Shown piece after piece: positions 36,722 to 48,669 of a DNA stretch of 64,000 nucleotides. Position numbers and translations under genes: made by a program. The notes under the pieces were generated by a model, which worked only from the letters and a program-made list of their open reading frames with translations, did not search any database and was not told where the DNA came from. Origin of the DNA: Dryococelus australis (lineage: Eukaryota; Arthropoda; Insecta; Phasmatodea; Phasmatidae); NCBI GenBank assembly GCA_029891345.1, contig CM056997.1, positions 219,666,172 through 219,730,171 of the forward strand, given 5' to 3'. Within the stretch, counting starts at the first letter, position 1, and each line of letters starts with the position of its first letter.

Positions 36722-36803
36722 CTTTCGCTTGTCGAGTACGGGATTCGAACCTAAGTTTCTTGAGTTAACAGTCCAGCATGCTAACCTATACACCTGTTCC
36801 TGA
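36722..36803 (-). tRNA. tRNA-Asn-like sequence, probably pseudogene or SINE head
   Basis: On the minus strand a box A-like GGTGTATAGGTTAGCATGC is followed by a CTGTTAA anticodon-loop candidate (anticodon GTT, Asn) and a perfect box B-type GGTTCGAATCC. The anticodon and T stems pair poorly by eye and I cannot build a good acceptor stem. It is therefore more likely a decayed tRNA or the head of a SINE than a working gene. Confidence 0.4.
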
Positions 36804-36809
36804 TACTTT

Positions 36810-38700
36810 CCAGTAACTAAATATATACCATAAATCGAATAATTAGTAAGGAATGTAAAGTTCCATAACAATATAGTAAAATATTTTTAAACATGGATTA
36901 TATAAAACTCTTTCTTCAGAGGCTTGCAAACCAAATAGTTTGTGTTAGTTTTTAATATGTCTCTCAGATGGTTGTAAAAATTAAAAAAATTTCAAAGTCA
37001 ACTAATGTCATGGGCTACGATGTGACACAACATAATCACGAAAAAACATGCTAATGGTTAACACACTGTCTCAAAAAAGACATCATGGCATTAACAGCTA
37101 GCTAACATCTTGCCTATACAAAACACTTTCCAAAAGTTTGTCGGCTAAAAGACATCATATTTATATATTTATTATGATAAAGAGCCTTGTTTCGAAAACA
37201 TTGCTGGGCCGGGATAAATGATTTAACGGCCATCTTACCGACAAGACAAAGTTGTCGTTATGGCAATTGGCCCAGAAACATCAGACTTTTGCTGCTTCCT
37301 TGACCCAAGGAGGCAGCAAGGCTGAATCCCAAAAAAAAACCAAAATCATGTGTTCAGAGCAGAAAGTATACAACTTGCAAAAGCCAATAACAAAATTATT
37401 CTCTGTGTAGGTCAGGAATATCATTTGCTGAGCTAAATTCAAAAACATGAAGTGTGCAGTAAGTTATTTTTTTTCATATCCTTTTTCTTTTCTGTAGTAT
37501 GCAAAACATCAATATATATATATATATATATAGTTTACTTTCGTTCTTAGAAAAAAACCATACGATATCTAAACTATTTTGTGATAATGCATACCCTTTG
37601 AAAAAATCCAGTTTGTCCAAAATATTCTCTATTAAAAATACAGATTCTTTGAGAATACTATGATTTCTGAGTAATAATCTCTGTTATGATACATATTCTT
37701 CAAAATACTATCCTCTTATTGGAACTCAGTTACATATTTTAAAATGTTTTATATAAACTTACAAGCCCATTTCAAATTATTAAAAACAACATAAAAAGAT
37801 CACTTTAAACCATAATGCCTTTGGGTAAATATCAACAATATTTCCAACATGGCATATATATATATATATAAAATTAATGAATATTCTTAATTTCGTGACA
37901 ACCAATTACTCTGGCTATATAGAGCCAACCAAAGGCTAATTCAAAACGTTTAACCTGAATTCCGAATTCATTCACCTAACATTCATGTTAATGGTTCTTG
38001 CTTGACCAAAACTCTCTTTAAAACTTTCATTTAATTTCCACAAGAAATTCTTACGTGATTGTCACTCTCTTGCCATTCATTGCAATTTTATGAAATATTG
38101 CAATGGAAAAACATTAAAAATCTTAAGACTGCAGGCTGATTTTGACTTGCCTGCCATAGAATTACATACTTAGCGAACTTATATTTAGCATTTTTCTCCC
38201 CTCGTCCACTGACCGAAGCAACTGCTCGCAATTAGAAAGCCTTAACTTTCGAGGAGAAAAATAAAAATACATTTTCTTAGAATGTCATCAAAAGTACTAT
38301 TTGCGATCAAAATTGATCTTAAAAGTTTGAACCCATGTAAGGGCATCTAGCCTTACATCAAATTGACGTCATGACCTACTGTTTGAAGAGCCTATCAAGT
38401 GATAGAAAGTATGGTGATAAATTATATAACTCCTGATGTGATGATGCTCCTTCGAGAACGAAATCGTCTGACTCCGAACGAGCATTAAGACAAAGCATAT
38501 ATACTGTAACATTTCAATTAATTCCTAGAGGTGTAAACAAATTCCAAACCCAATGAAGAATTATTATTTCTCTCTGAATATACTGGAGCCAGTAGAATTA
38601 ATTATTGCAATATTAGGAACTGAAATAGTTATACTTGGTAGTGGGAAATATCAAAATTTAATATGCCCTAGAGGGGTATCAGTAATGAACGGCGAATGAA
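36810..38700. other. No recognised gene
   Basis: AT-rich, with short TA runs near 37.51 and 37.86 kb and an imperfect inverted repeat (TTTTTCTCCCCTCG / CGAGGAGAAAAA) near 38.20-38.26 kb. No coding support. Confidence 0.5.
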
Positions 38701-38705
38701 AGTTC

Positions 38706-39029
38706 TTAGCTGTCAACATATTCAAATAAGGACGACACTGCGTTACGCAAACGGTCGTTTGTACGGAGCGCCGACCTTCTACTCATATGACGAACACGCC
38801 CCCGCCACAAGGAGAGGGTGATCCCAATGCTCGGCTCCACCAACAGCAGGGAATGGAAACTAGGGATGCCATAATACCACTTGTTGATCCAGACGCCGTA
38901 TGCTCGACGTTCTTCTTGAGTAAGTGCTGTGAAAAGTTTCATTTTTCTACCATGCCGAGTAACACCACCACCAGCGAGCAGCCCAAAAGTACACAAGACG
39001 GTAGATTGAAAGTAAAATTATCAATTTAG
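38706..39029. other. Open frames on both strands, unidentified
   Basis: A GC-richer island stays open for 96 codons on the minus strand (38706-38996) and 80 on the plus strand (38787-39029). The minus frame is rich in Arg/Lys, the plus frame in Ser/Thr/Gln. Neither shows a motif I know. It may be an exon or transposon remnant, or chance. Confidence 0.25.
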
Positions 39030-39419
39030 TCCAATTTGTTTCACTTTCAGCAAAATTTTCACGTTCATATAACGGACTGCATACGATGTCTAGTTGAATT
39101 GTTGAATACGGGGCAGACCAGAGACAGCAAAATCGCGTAAATTATCTTGCAGTTGTCTCAAACACTTTTAATATTCTTGCAACATGTTTGCTCTCCGATA
39201 TCATGCCGACATATTTTCGGTGATATCCATCTGTTATCCTAAAAAATGCAGCGGGCCATTGTCTGTTTTTTAACGGCTTGCAATCTGTCTCAAAAATTAC
39301 ATCACGCTGACAATTTGCCGACAAATTGCCGACAGATTGTGTTTGCTGGGATAGGTCAATACATGTTGACATTGGAACAGGACTTGCATTAGGGTCATTT
39401 TAGGTCCTTGCCTTCGAAG

Positions 39420-39870
39420 TCTGAGGGTTTACTGGGATCGTTGGTGGGTGAGGGGATGGAGGGCTAGGAGGAGGTGCTTCTCGGGTGGTGGCCATGGAGA
39501 GACTGAGCTGGGTTTGGTCGGTGGGGGAAAGGAGGGGTGACGGGAGCATCAGAGGTCTAGCCAGTTCAGAGGCAGAGTTTGAAAACAAGTCGTAGGGTGT
39601 TTTAGGGGAGGGGTGATAGGAGCGAACACATGTTAATAATTGTCCATTTCTGAAATTCGACTGAGATTTGTTGTTCTACGAGGGGGGAGTGGGTGTCAGG
39701 CGTATCAGAGGCCCTTCTCGGGTGACGGCAGTGGAGAGACTGAGTTTATATGCTTGGTGAGAGGAGGGAGGGTGGAGGAGATCGTTCTCAGGTGGTGGTT
39801 GGGTAGAGACTGAGCTGGAATGGCGGACGAGGGTGAGGAGAGGGTGTCGGAAGCATCTGAGGTCATTGGA
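39420..39870. repeat. G-rich block with a threefold diverged repeat
   Basis: The unit CTTCTCGGGTGGTGGCCATG...GAGACTGAG occurs near 39476, 39713 and 39786, with strong G excess on the plus strand and many GGG runs. The minus strand is correspondingly Pro/Ser-rich when translated. It could form G-quadruplexes. No gene is supported. Confidence 0.55.
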
Positions 39871-39879
39871 GGAATTAGC

Positions 39880-42575
39880 TAGGATGTATGTTCAAAATTA
39901 AGTGTTTGAAAATAAAATAATATACTAAAATAGCATTTGAAGGAACTACCAGCAACAAAAAATGTAATCATTAAGAAATAAGTAATGTTAAATTATTGCG
40001 AATTAAGTGACATTAAGTCATTGCTATCCACGCAACATTAAATATGTACCAGAGAAACTAAATAGAAAATCAATAAAAATCAGTTACCAATTACATGCAA
40101 CGAGATGAATTACCAAATAAACAAATACAATTACACGAAACAACTACTAACCGCACGCAATGAATTACACGAAATACCTAAGCACATGCAACGAATTACG
40201 ACATTTAACAAATCAAAAACAACTACGAACCACATGCAACGTGATAGAATAATACAATTTACAAAGACCAAGTCAATTACATCCAACGACTTACCAATAG
40301 CTATCATTGACACACCACGACACATATTCAAAATCATGTATACATATGTATCCCAACTGTCATCACATGTAATTATACTAATTTAATTTTTAATTATACC
40401 TATGTTTCAGTAATGTTTTATTTGCCTGTCCTGTATAGATGTTTCCCGCCTTATAAATGTTTTTTTTTTTTAATAATTCTTTAGTAACATTGAATGATCA
40501 GTGGTGTAGGAAATGTCAGTTAAGTGCAAACAATTATATTACTTCTCAAGCACCTTACCCCAAATCATCAACTTACATTGGTATCACGCAAGCCTAGCGT
40601 GCTGCGAGTGACACCCACATATCCCCACGTTCCTGTCTTGTTTCACCCTCATCGACTCTCATAACATCACTTCAGCAGTATGTCACAGTCCACACGTCGG
40701 CGATACAACACGCTATTCAAACTACTATATGGGTATATAAGAATCGTTTTATAAAAGTTCATCAATAAAAATTAAATGCACGAACTTAATTTCCATTCCT
40801 ATTTGATACATGTGCAAGTATGGCTGATCCTATAGACATTGTGTGGTGTTAGGAAAGGGAGCTCAGGATGGTAGATATTCCAGCTCTATTCAGCGACCAC
40901 CAGCCAGAACGTCCTCGGAGATGTATCTAAGCAGTTATCAATGCTCTCGCCAGAGTACACTCCCTCTCTCACTACCTCTCTTTCTCTCTCCCGCTCTCTC
41001 ACACAGCCTACCACGTACGCTTAGGGCGTTGTCTAGCCACACAATTCCGTTTAGAATTCAAGTATTTCTTTATATCACATCCCAACTACAATGTAGATGC
41101 CATTAAAATGTAACTTATTTTACAATTATTTACAAATCACTAAATGTTAACAACGAAATTCAGACCAGATCATGTACTTTTCTCCTGATTTAAAAAAAAA
41201 ACTTCTCTTATCGCCCCGTTTCCATATCCAAAAAAACATGGACTACACAGTGTGTTTTAAAATTAATAAAAACTTAAGTGCATGTACGTATTTGATAACT
41301 AATTTAATGTTACATGTTAAAATATTGTAACCATTAAAAATTACTTTCAATTTAAATAATTTTTTAATAGAGACTGCATGTGAGAGTATGGTAGATATTC
41401 AACCGCCAGAGCACGCTGCTACTTATTGCCCACACTCTCATATGTTCGCTGAGGGCATTGACTAACTTCGCAACAACATTTCTCAATTAAAAAATATATA
41501 TTGATATGCCTTATTTAGCAAACTAATGTTAGCGCTATTATGTATTGTGTAAAAATTTAACGATACATATTACCGATTGCATAATTCCAACAGTTGACAA
41601 ACATTTAATATATAAGGTACACGAAACAGCCTCGTAACTGACATTACTCAGCGTGTAACGTCATTATGAAAGTATAAAAGTGGTATGCTACTCACAACAT
41701 CTGAAAAAAAAAAATATTTTTTTACATGTAAAGAAATCCCAGACTCGTATTTCTCAAACCAACATTCTATAATATTACTCTGGTATACAAATTTTTACTT
41801 TAGTAACCTAACTCGTAAATGTTTCCCTGAAACAGGCAATGTTTCCACACAAGCCTATTTAAACCCCTAACCCCATGTTTGGAGATTCTGAATTATGACT
41901 CTAGTTACTCGTGTTACCCCATCACATGAAACAAATTTACGAAGCCTCGTTAGTATTTTTTCCTTGTTATCTAGACATTTTGTGTATAGGAAATACTTTT
42001 TTATTTTATTTGGTCAATTATGTGTAAAATACATATTATAGCATTCAGCATGCCTTCGTGGTACACAGAGTTACGCCAAATTCCGTGTGTTGCAGCACGT
42101 AGTTCAGCCGATCAGCACCATGTCTCAGCAGCTAGCCCACATACAGGTCACGATGATTCAGCCACCATGCTCTGTTACATCCGTAGACACTTATTAACTA
42201 ATTGTGTATATGTTTTATTAAATTTTCCATGATTGTGTGTTCTATTTCTTTTACAAGATTACTTTACGTGTTCATTATTAATTTTTATTGTAAAATGTTT
42301 GGTGAACGTACTACCGAAAATGATATCCCCTATTGTATCCCTACCCAAATATTTCTTATCACTTATAGCATAACAATTACCATTGTCATACGCATCCACA
42401 CACTTTTACAAGATACATCTGTAAAAAGGTACGTAATAGAACAAAAAATAAATACGTATTCCACCCAAATATTTTACACACTATTTTCAAACCAGGAAAA
42501 TAAGTTGAAGTAATAATTAAGCTTATTATGTAGAACTTTCATTCCTTTAATATTACTCTGTGAAATTTAATAATA
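39880..42575. other. No recognised gene
   Basis: AT-rich. Between 40.08 and 40.25 kb short words such as ACATGCAACGAATTAC recur irregularly. A CT-rich tract lies near 40.96-41.0 kb. Short open frames have no recognisable motif. Confidence 0.5.
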
Positions 42576-42576
42576 A

Positions 42577-42582
<6 letters not shown>

Positions 42583-42669
<87 letters not shown>
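42583..42669. repeat. (TA)n microsatellite, about 87 bp
   Basis: An uninterrupted TA run follows a short TG run. Ile-Tyr open frames on both strands across it are artefacts. Confidence 0.97.
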
Positions 42670-42671
<2 letters not shown>

Positions 42672-44155
42672 AAGCCTTGTGCTCGGCCTATTGAATATAA
42701 ATCAGTATATTCTCCTGTCCTATCCCAAACAGAGTGTAGTACAACAAATATTTTAATTGAAATATAATATGAGAGGTCAAAGTTGATTAACACACAAAAA
42801 ATATTCTTTGCAAGTGGTAGACTCCTGTGTCAACACTAGCAATTACAAAGTTTTCCAGTTTTAACACACACATTGCATTAATAATTAACATCGCAGAAAT
42901 TCGCTTTACTATTTATTACTAATTACTTTTATTTTTCATCCATTATGTAAACAAAACACTGCTTTGACACAATGGCTAAAAAAAATTATTTATCACACAA
43001 AATACTGTTTTATGATACTGCTTAAAAATATATTATTTAACACAAAAATACTCCTTTAAAGCACATTGAAATATATTGACTTGACCTAAAATACAATTTT
43101 TCTTCTTGTATAATTTTTAAATATGTATCCTACATCATTGCTTATGTACACAAAACACTATATTTACCAAACCTTAACTCTGAAAGCTCTTCTTTTCATG
43201 TGAGCACTCTATGGACATATTTTTAAAAACCAATTCTTATAAACAAATATTTATAGTGTCTTATTGAAAACTAATTATTACAAAAAATATTTACAATATC
43301 GTTATGTCTTTTTTAAAAACAGTTGTCGCAAAAAAATTTCAATATCGCACTGAAGAGGCAAAATTTTTAAAACTTATTATCACAAAAAATATTTACAATA
43401 TCGCACTAATAATTAGCAGAAAAAATGTTTTCACATTGGCGCACGCTGCATCACTGTTGTCATAATCAGGATATTTTTGTTGCGAAGAAAATACTTTTCC
43501 GAAGGTCACACCAACACATGTAGGGGAATCCAGGGGAGGATGATGTAGCGAAACGATTCTTTGAAAATGTAGGGTTGGAACTCCCAAGGTGGAGATGTGA
43601 TGTAGTTGTAGGCTGGAACTTCCCTCTCTGATGATTTAATGCAGAAACAAATTGCATTGCGTTTTATATTGAAGCTTGTAGAAAACTGTGGTTTACAGGA
43701 AACATGACGAACAGACAGTCGTTGTGTATGAAGTAGTCGATGCCCCTCACAGACATGCAAGCAGACAGTGGCAGGCTATGTACAGGTGGTTCAAGGAGAC
43801 AGACATCAGGCGTGCTGAGCTGTCCAGAAGGTATTGATATAGCTTCGAGTTGAGGCATGTTGCGGGTTCCATTATTGAGCACATGTTGTAGAGTGACGAT
43901 AAACCTTCGCAACAGCAGTTGTAGTATAAACATGTAGATTGCTTTTTTCGTATGGCACTTGATAATAGGCATTTGAGATCATTGCAGCTATGATAGGCGA
44001 TGCAGTGTGTTCTTGGAATAGGTGTTGCAGTTCACTCATTTCTCGTAGTGTTTGGCTCGCTGATGTTGGTGTGGCTGGCAGTTGATGTTGTTGTGGCTGG
44101 TAGTTGCAGCAGTCTGTTGTGGCTGGCAGTTGTTATAGTGAGGGAGGGGGGAGGT
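42670..44155. other. No recognised gene; possible flank of Polinton remnant C
   Basis: AT-rich with repeated CACAAAAAATATTTACAATATCG words near 43.27-43.41 kb. A 102-codon minus-strand frame (43664-43972) and overlapping shorter frames (43.4-43.76 kb) lie just 3' of the polymerase remnant C. They could be Polinton-derived, but I recognise nothing in them. Confidence 0.35.
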
Positions 44156-44161
44156 AAAAAT

Positions 44162-45165
44162 TTAGTTCGTGATATGGTAGCGCCCCCAAGGTAAAGTAGA
44201 AATGCCATCTGGCTCAATGAAACGTTTGTCATCCATACATAAAATGCTACCTTTTTCATGCCTTTGGTGTAGATGACATGACAATGCAAACAGAACTGAT
44301 ATTGGGTCCCCAGTACCTTGAACTATGGTCGAGGCATTCCCAATAATCCTTGTAACTGAGTGATTGCACATGTTAGGCTTTACGCCCATCGCCTTACATA
44401 TACAATATTCATTCACAACAATGTATGCATAAAGTTTGGGATGTAAACCTACTAAATGTCCGATGATGTGGCTGTTGCAATTGTCCTTCATGACTCCAGT
44501 TACACATTTGTTCTCCAATTTTAATCCTGGCTGACTATCGAGCACATACTTAAATGTATCAAACTGTGCCATTAAATATGGGGCTATTGGCAAATATAGG
44601 TCCATACAAGCAATTTCATACAGCAGCTAATCTTTATCACAGTAAAGCAGGTGTAAGACTGATGAAGGAAATTTTTTACACAAATACCATTAGTGAAGAT
44701 TATAAAGGGTGAGTTCACAAAGGCTTTATAAACATAACACATATCTTTGATATTTAGATCAGGACAAGATTCTCATCAATGATTTTCCATGTCTTGAATG
44801 ATGGATACCCAATCAATACTGCTGCTCTGTATATCACGTTATACCTCGATACAACTCTGATGTCCTGTTCCCAGCAGATATTCTTCAAAGTTTTTCCAAA
44901 TACAGAATTACACATCAATTTAAAAAAACCATTTCTCAAAGTTGTTTACAGCCTGAGCACGTTTCTGAATATTAAATTTGATGTACAGAGTTATCCACAC
45001 ATCCTGTTCAATGTGCAGAAAGGGATGAACAGCATCAAGTTTAGCTCCATATATCAAATACTGCTTCAGTGTTTCCCCATGAATAACATAAGGACTATGG
45101 TTACATTGTACATTTTGCCAACATCGGTCAAATGCAGGATGGGAAGAGTTTTACTCTAGAAATAA
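44162..45165 (-). pseudogene. Polinton remnant C: family B DNA polymerase, C-terminal third
   Basis: From right to left: YVIHGETLKQYLIYGAKLD near 45.1 kb; NNFEKWFFKLMCNSVFGKTL near 44.93 kb, the most conserved block of Polinton polymerases; a motif C region LHLLYCDKD followed by a stop (near 44.64 kb), where the family has DTDS; then a 147-codon frame (44162-44605) with GVMKDNCNSHIIGHLVGL and the terminal signature DDKRFIEPDGISTLPWG. The N-terminal two thirds are missing. It differs enough from copies A and B to be a separate lineage and is less decayed. Confidence 0.85.
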
Positions 45166-45416
45166 AATGTCTCCATAGCACCTTCCTCTGCCGAAAACGA
45201 CTTCAAATACTCACATGCTACATTGACACTAAGCTTAATAGGCGGAAGTGTTGCCATTAATAAAGCCATAATAGGACACCTACACCACATAAAAATAAGC
45301 AACATCAGCATCAGAATTTAATATATCATTATGGATCCACACTTCAGTTAAAATAGCACCGAACGCAATGTTTTTATACATGGCGTTTGGTGCTAGGCAA
45401 CACTTCGTCATTCAGT

Positions 45417-46028
45417 AAAGAACGAGTTGGAAATCGAATTATTTTCCAACTCGGTAGGCAAGCTCCCTGTACCTAACACAAAACTATTTTCTGAAGTGGA
45501 TGAATCCGAGTAAGAAATACTTTTTCAAGCAGATGAATCCGAATCAGTACTACTTGTCATCTCTGATAAATAAAGGTCGTCTAAGAGATTTTCGTGTCGA
45601 CTGTGTGTGGAGGAAGCAATTGTGTGTTTACATTTTACTGCAGGACAGCTTACCGTGCTCCAGCCAGAACCAATGTCTGTATCACTTATGCAAAGATCTT
45701 CTAATAAAATATTAAAATGCCGACGATAAGTCGAAACTACAATGCCTTGACAGTTTGATAAAGCAGAAGTTACCATGTCCGACCCAGAATCACTTTCTGT
45801 ATCGCTCACGAAATGACCTTCCAACAAGCTATCAAGGCATTGATGCTTAGACTCACTCATCGCGCCTACGTTTTTCTCCCTCCCTACACTCACCTTAACA
45901 AACTGCCTTGAGGAATTGTGATCTGAAACAAAAGAGAAAAAACCATTACAGGCATTACAATAAAATTTTACCTTGAGACAGGTGGTCTCATTTTCATGTA
46001 TTTTCTGCCAGCACTTCTCCCCCTGCAA
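45417..46028 (-). pseudogene. Unidentified acidic protein with three internal repeats
   Basis: A 167-codon frame (45525-46028) has a zinc-ribbon-like N-terminus (CW...C, then FYCNACNGFFSF) and three diverged copies of a unit of about 45 residues with a core like RHxNLLxDLYxSDTxxxSGS: HQCLDSLLEGHFVSDTESDS, RHFNILLEDLCISDTDIGSG and RHENLLDDLYLSEMTSS. Past a TGA the same frame continues Ser-rich to about 45417. The start is uncertain: no ATG opens this frame and a stop lies just upstream, so an upstream exon is possible. It is close to polymerase remnant C, but I know no Polinton protein like it. Confidence 0.4.
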
Positions 46029-46444
46029 TGATGGCTACATTTCACCTGGGCTCGATTACCTACCAAGCGGTGCTACGCAATATGCAACTAGCATGGACAA
46101 TTACTGTGGGAAACAACTGTATTTTTTGTTTGTTCTACACCTGAAATCACTGTAAAACTTAAACATGCTTATGCCTAAACACTAATCACCAACTCCTGTG
46201 GACCTGGAAGATCTGTGTATGACTTTGTAATGACAAAGTGGACGAACGATGCGGCAGCAAAACAGCAACATGACCGCCATAATGCCCGAGTCGTCCTCGA
46301 CTGGGTGCTCTGTGGGAGGCTGTTAGGAGCTTGTGTGTGACGTCAGTGGCCCACACAGTTCGAAGTTGCCAGAAGAATATGATGTCAGGTACAGCGCTAA
46401 AGACTTTTAGTTTATGGAAGAATATTACCGATTGTTCGACAGCC

Positions 46445-46535
46445 TGTGATTGGCCAGTCATGGTGAGGTATCCCTCTGGGTTACAATTGTGTATTTTTCT
46501 GCTATAAAAGCCCTGGGTGCAGGCTCATTTAGCGA
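46445..46535 (+). promoter_or_regulatory. TATA-type Pol II promoter candidate
   Basis: A TATAAAA box (46503-46509) in a GC-richer context is followed 20-odd bp later by an initiator-like CTCATTT, and preceded by ATTGGCC (a reversed CCAAT-type word) about 55 bp upstream. No coding region follows within 1.5 kb. It might serve a noncoding transcript or belong to an LTR-like segment. Confidence 0.3.
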
Positions 46536-46559
46536 TCACTGCTGCCTGGGAGCTTTACA

Positions 46560-48200
46560 ATGAGTTAAGTATGAATTTTTAAAATTTTAATAATTCTCAG
46601 AAAGACACTTAAGGTCTTAGATAAGGAAGGACATGTTGGAAGTCCTTATGTAGGAGTCCTTAAAAACAGGCACTATGCTAGAAGTGCTAGAAAACCTTTT
46701 AAATTTACAACTTCTCTTTTTAAAAATGTGGTAAATGTAAGGAAGAGAATTATTGCCATAATATCCTAAATATGTCAGTTTTATAAATATCAGAGTTTTA
46801 TTGAAACTTGGGCGCAAGTTTTTCGCCATTATTTATGGTATAGGAATTTTAAATTGAAATCACTTTGCAAAATGGTAAAACCATTTTTGAGAAACTGTGA
46901 TGTAAAACACGTTTAAATAGCTGATGATTAACCATGTACAACCAGTAATTTGTTCTTAATGAATGAAATAATATTGTAATTTTTGTACAATTATAGCAAA
47001 AAGCTAATACTTTTGAGAAATTGCCTTATACCTCTTGTTAAAGTTAAAGGTTAAATGACTGACGATCTGCTTTATACAGCTAGTAAATTATTCTTGAGGG
47101 ATAAAATAATTTTGTAATTTTGCATGAATATAGCAAAAGCAAATATTGTTTGGAAATTGCATAAAAATTTATCAATTAGTATAAGAGGTAAAATCCTCTA
47201 CTAACTCTTATTGGGAATTAAAAATTAATCACTATTATTTTTGGAAGATTTCCACTTAAAGGGAAAATAAATCACATTTGTATTTTGGAATTTTTCCAGT
47301 TATGTCACAGTGTTTTATGGCTCTATGTATTTAGCCAGAAATCATATTATTTCTTCCAATTGTGGGGAAAATAAATAAAATGAGACTTTCATTACTGTGT
47401 GTGGAAAGATGCAAGCTTGGTAAAAATATTTTTTAAGCCTTGCTTTAGCTTCTTTAGCCAGAAATGGTTATTTTCAGAATGCAAGTAAATTAAGATAAAT
47501 CCAGATATAATATTCTAGAGGATTCTCTAAAAATAAGTATTGCCTAAATTGTATTGCACTTTATACAGCATATAGTACAATTTGCTAGAGATTCTTGTAA
47601 AAGTCAAACTTATCAGTATTGTTTAATTTGTACTTCGTATTATATAGCATTATGTACAATTTTCTAGAGATTACTGTAAAATTCATACTTATCAGTATTG
47701 CCTATATGGTATTGCATTTTTATAGCATTTTGCACTTAACCTTTTTGTGTGTTTTGGCAAAGGACAGAATTTGCAGGATATTAAAAATTTGACTGTTGTT
47801 ATTTGCAAAGAATAGAAACGAAATATTTACCAAATAAATAAAGTACACAGTTTTTCATGTGTTTTGCTGTTGGGGTTTTTGGGTATGCTCTTTACACCCT
47901 GCCTTGAAGCGGTGTTAAAATTTCCCAATGTTTCCAATATATTGTTTGTGATGCTGGGCTGGTTTGATTTACCCTTTTGACATTCCCTATACCTAGGGCG
48001 TCGCAACCTGAAAGAAAACAGTGATTAGTCGAACAAAAGTAAGACATAAACATTAAAACAACCAACAAATATTGTAACTGTAATCTAGTTATAAAGCTCT
48101 TTATGAAACTAACAATTTAACAAACTTAAGTGTCAAACAACTCTTATAAAAAAATTATTAAAGTTTTATAGTTGGTTCTCGATGAAAAGAGGGCGTTGAG
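46560..48200. repeat. AT-rich region with diverged ~95-bp tandem units
   Basis: Near 47.53-47.74 kb the block AGTATTGCC...GTATTGCA...TATAGCAT...ACAATTTGCTAGAGATT occurs in about two and a half diverged copies. Looser repeats (TTTTGTAATTTTTG...ATAGCAAAA) occur near 46.97 and 47.1 kb. An AATAAA signal lies near 47.84 kb. Together with the TATA box this could be the transcribed part of an LTR-like element, but no terminal TG...CA pair or primer site was confirmed. Confidence 0.35.
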
Positions 48201-48202
48201 GA

Positions 48203-48529
48203 TTGACATTTATTACCAAAGAATCAATAATCATATCGCCGATATACTTAGCCAACTCCAATCCCACCCCAACACATATTCACCCTCACAATCTCACAAT
48301 CAAGCTCCAAAACTCCAGACATAGCCAAAACCATTACGATATGCTCCTCCCCTCTCTTCAAAATGTGGCAGTATGCATTTGGACCTTCAATCAAACTAAA
48401 CATGCAATGGAGGGGTACCTGGGGATATTGTCCCTGTCAGAACACCGAAATGCCGACAGTGCATCCCGCCACATACACCTTCAGTCAAAAACCTATCTAA
48501 AGAGGAGCCAGGGATATTCTACCCACTAA
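48203..48529 (+). pseudogene. Possible LINE RNase H-domain remnant
   Basis: A 108-codon frame contains NSNPTPTHIHPHNLTIKLQN and, later, GYLGI...EHRNADSASR, which loosely follow the THP...L.I and GI.GNE.ADxAAR blocks of LINE-encoded RNase H domains. Similarity is weak and the catalytic residues cannot be placed securely. A (TC)n tract follows it. Confidence 0.25.
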
Positions 48530-48591
48530 CTCCACTCCAAAAGTTGTGGCACTTCTCCTCTTCCCTTATCCCTATCACACTACCAAGTTGT

Positions 48592-48593
<2 letters not shown>

Positions 48594-48662
<69 letters not shown>
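48594..48662. repeat. (TC)n microsatellite, about 70 bp
   Basis: An uninterrupted CT run. The Arg-Glu run on the minus strand is an artefact. Confidence 0.97.
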
Positions 48663-48665
<3 letters not shown>

Positions 48666-48669
48666 CAAA

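Noticed and set aside
42539..42793. Ile-Tyr repeat proteins on both strands
   Set aside because: Translation of a (TA)n microsatellite.
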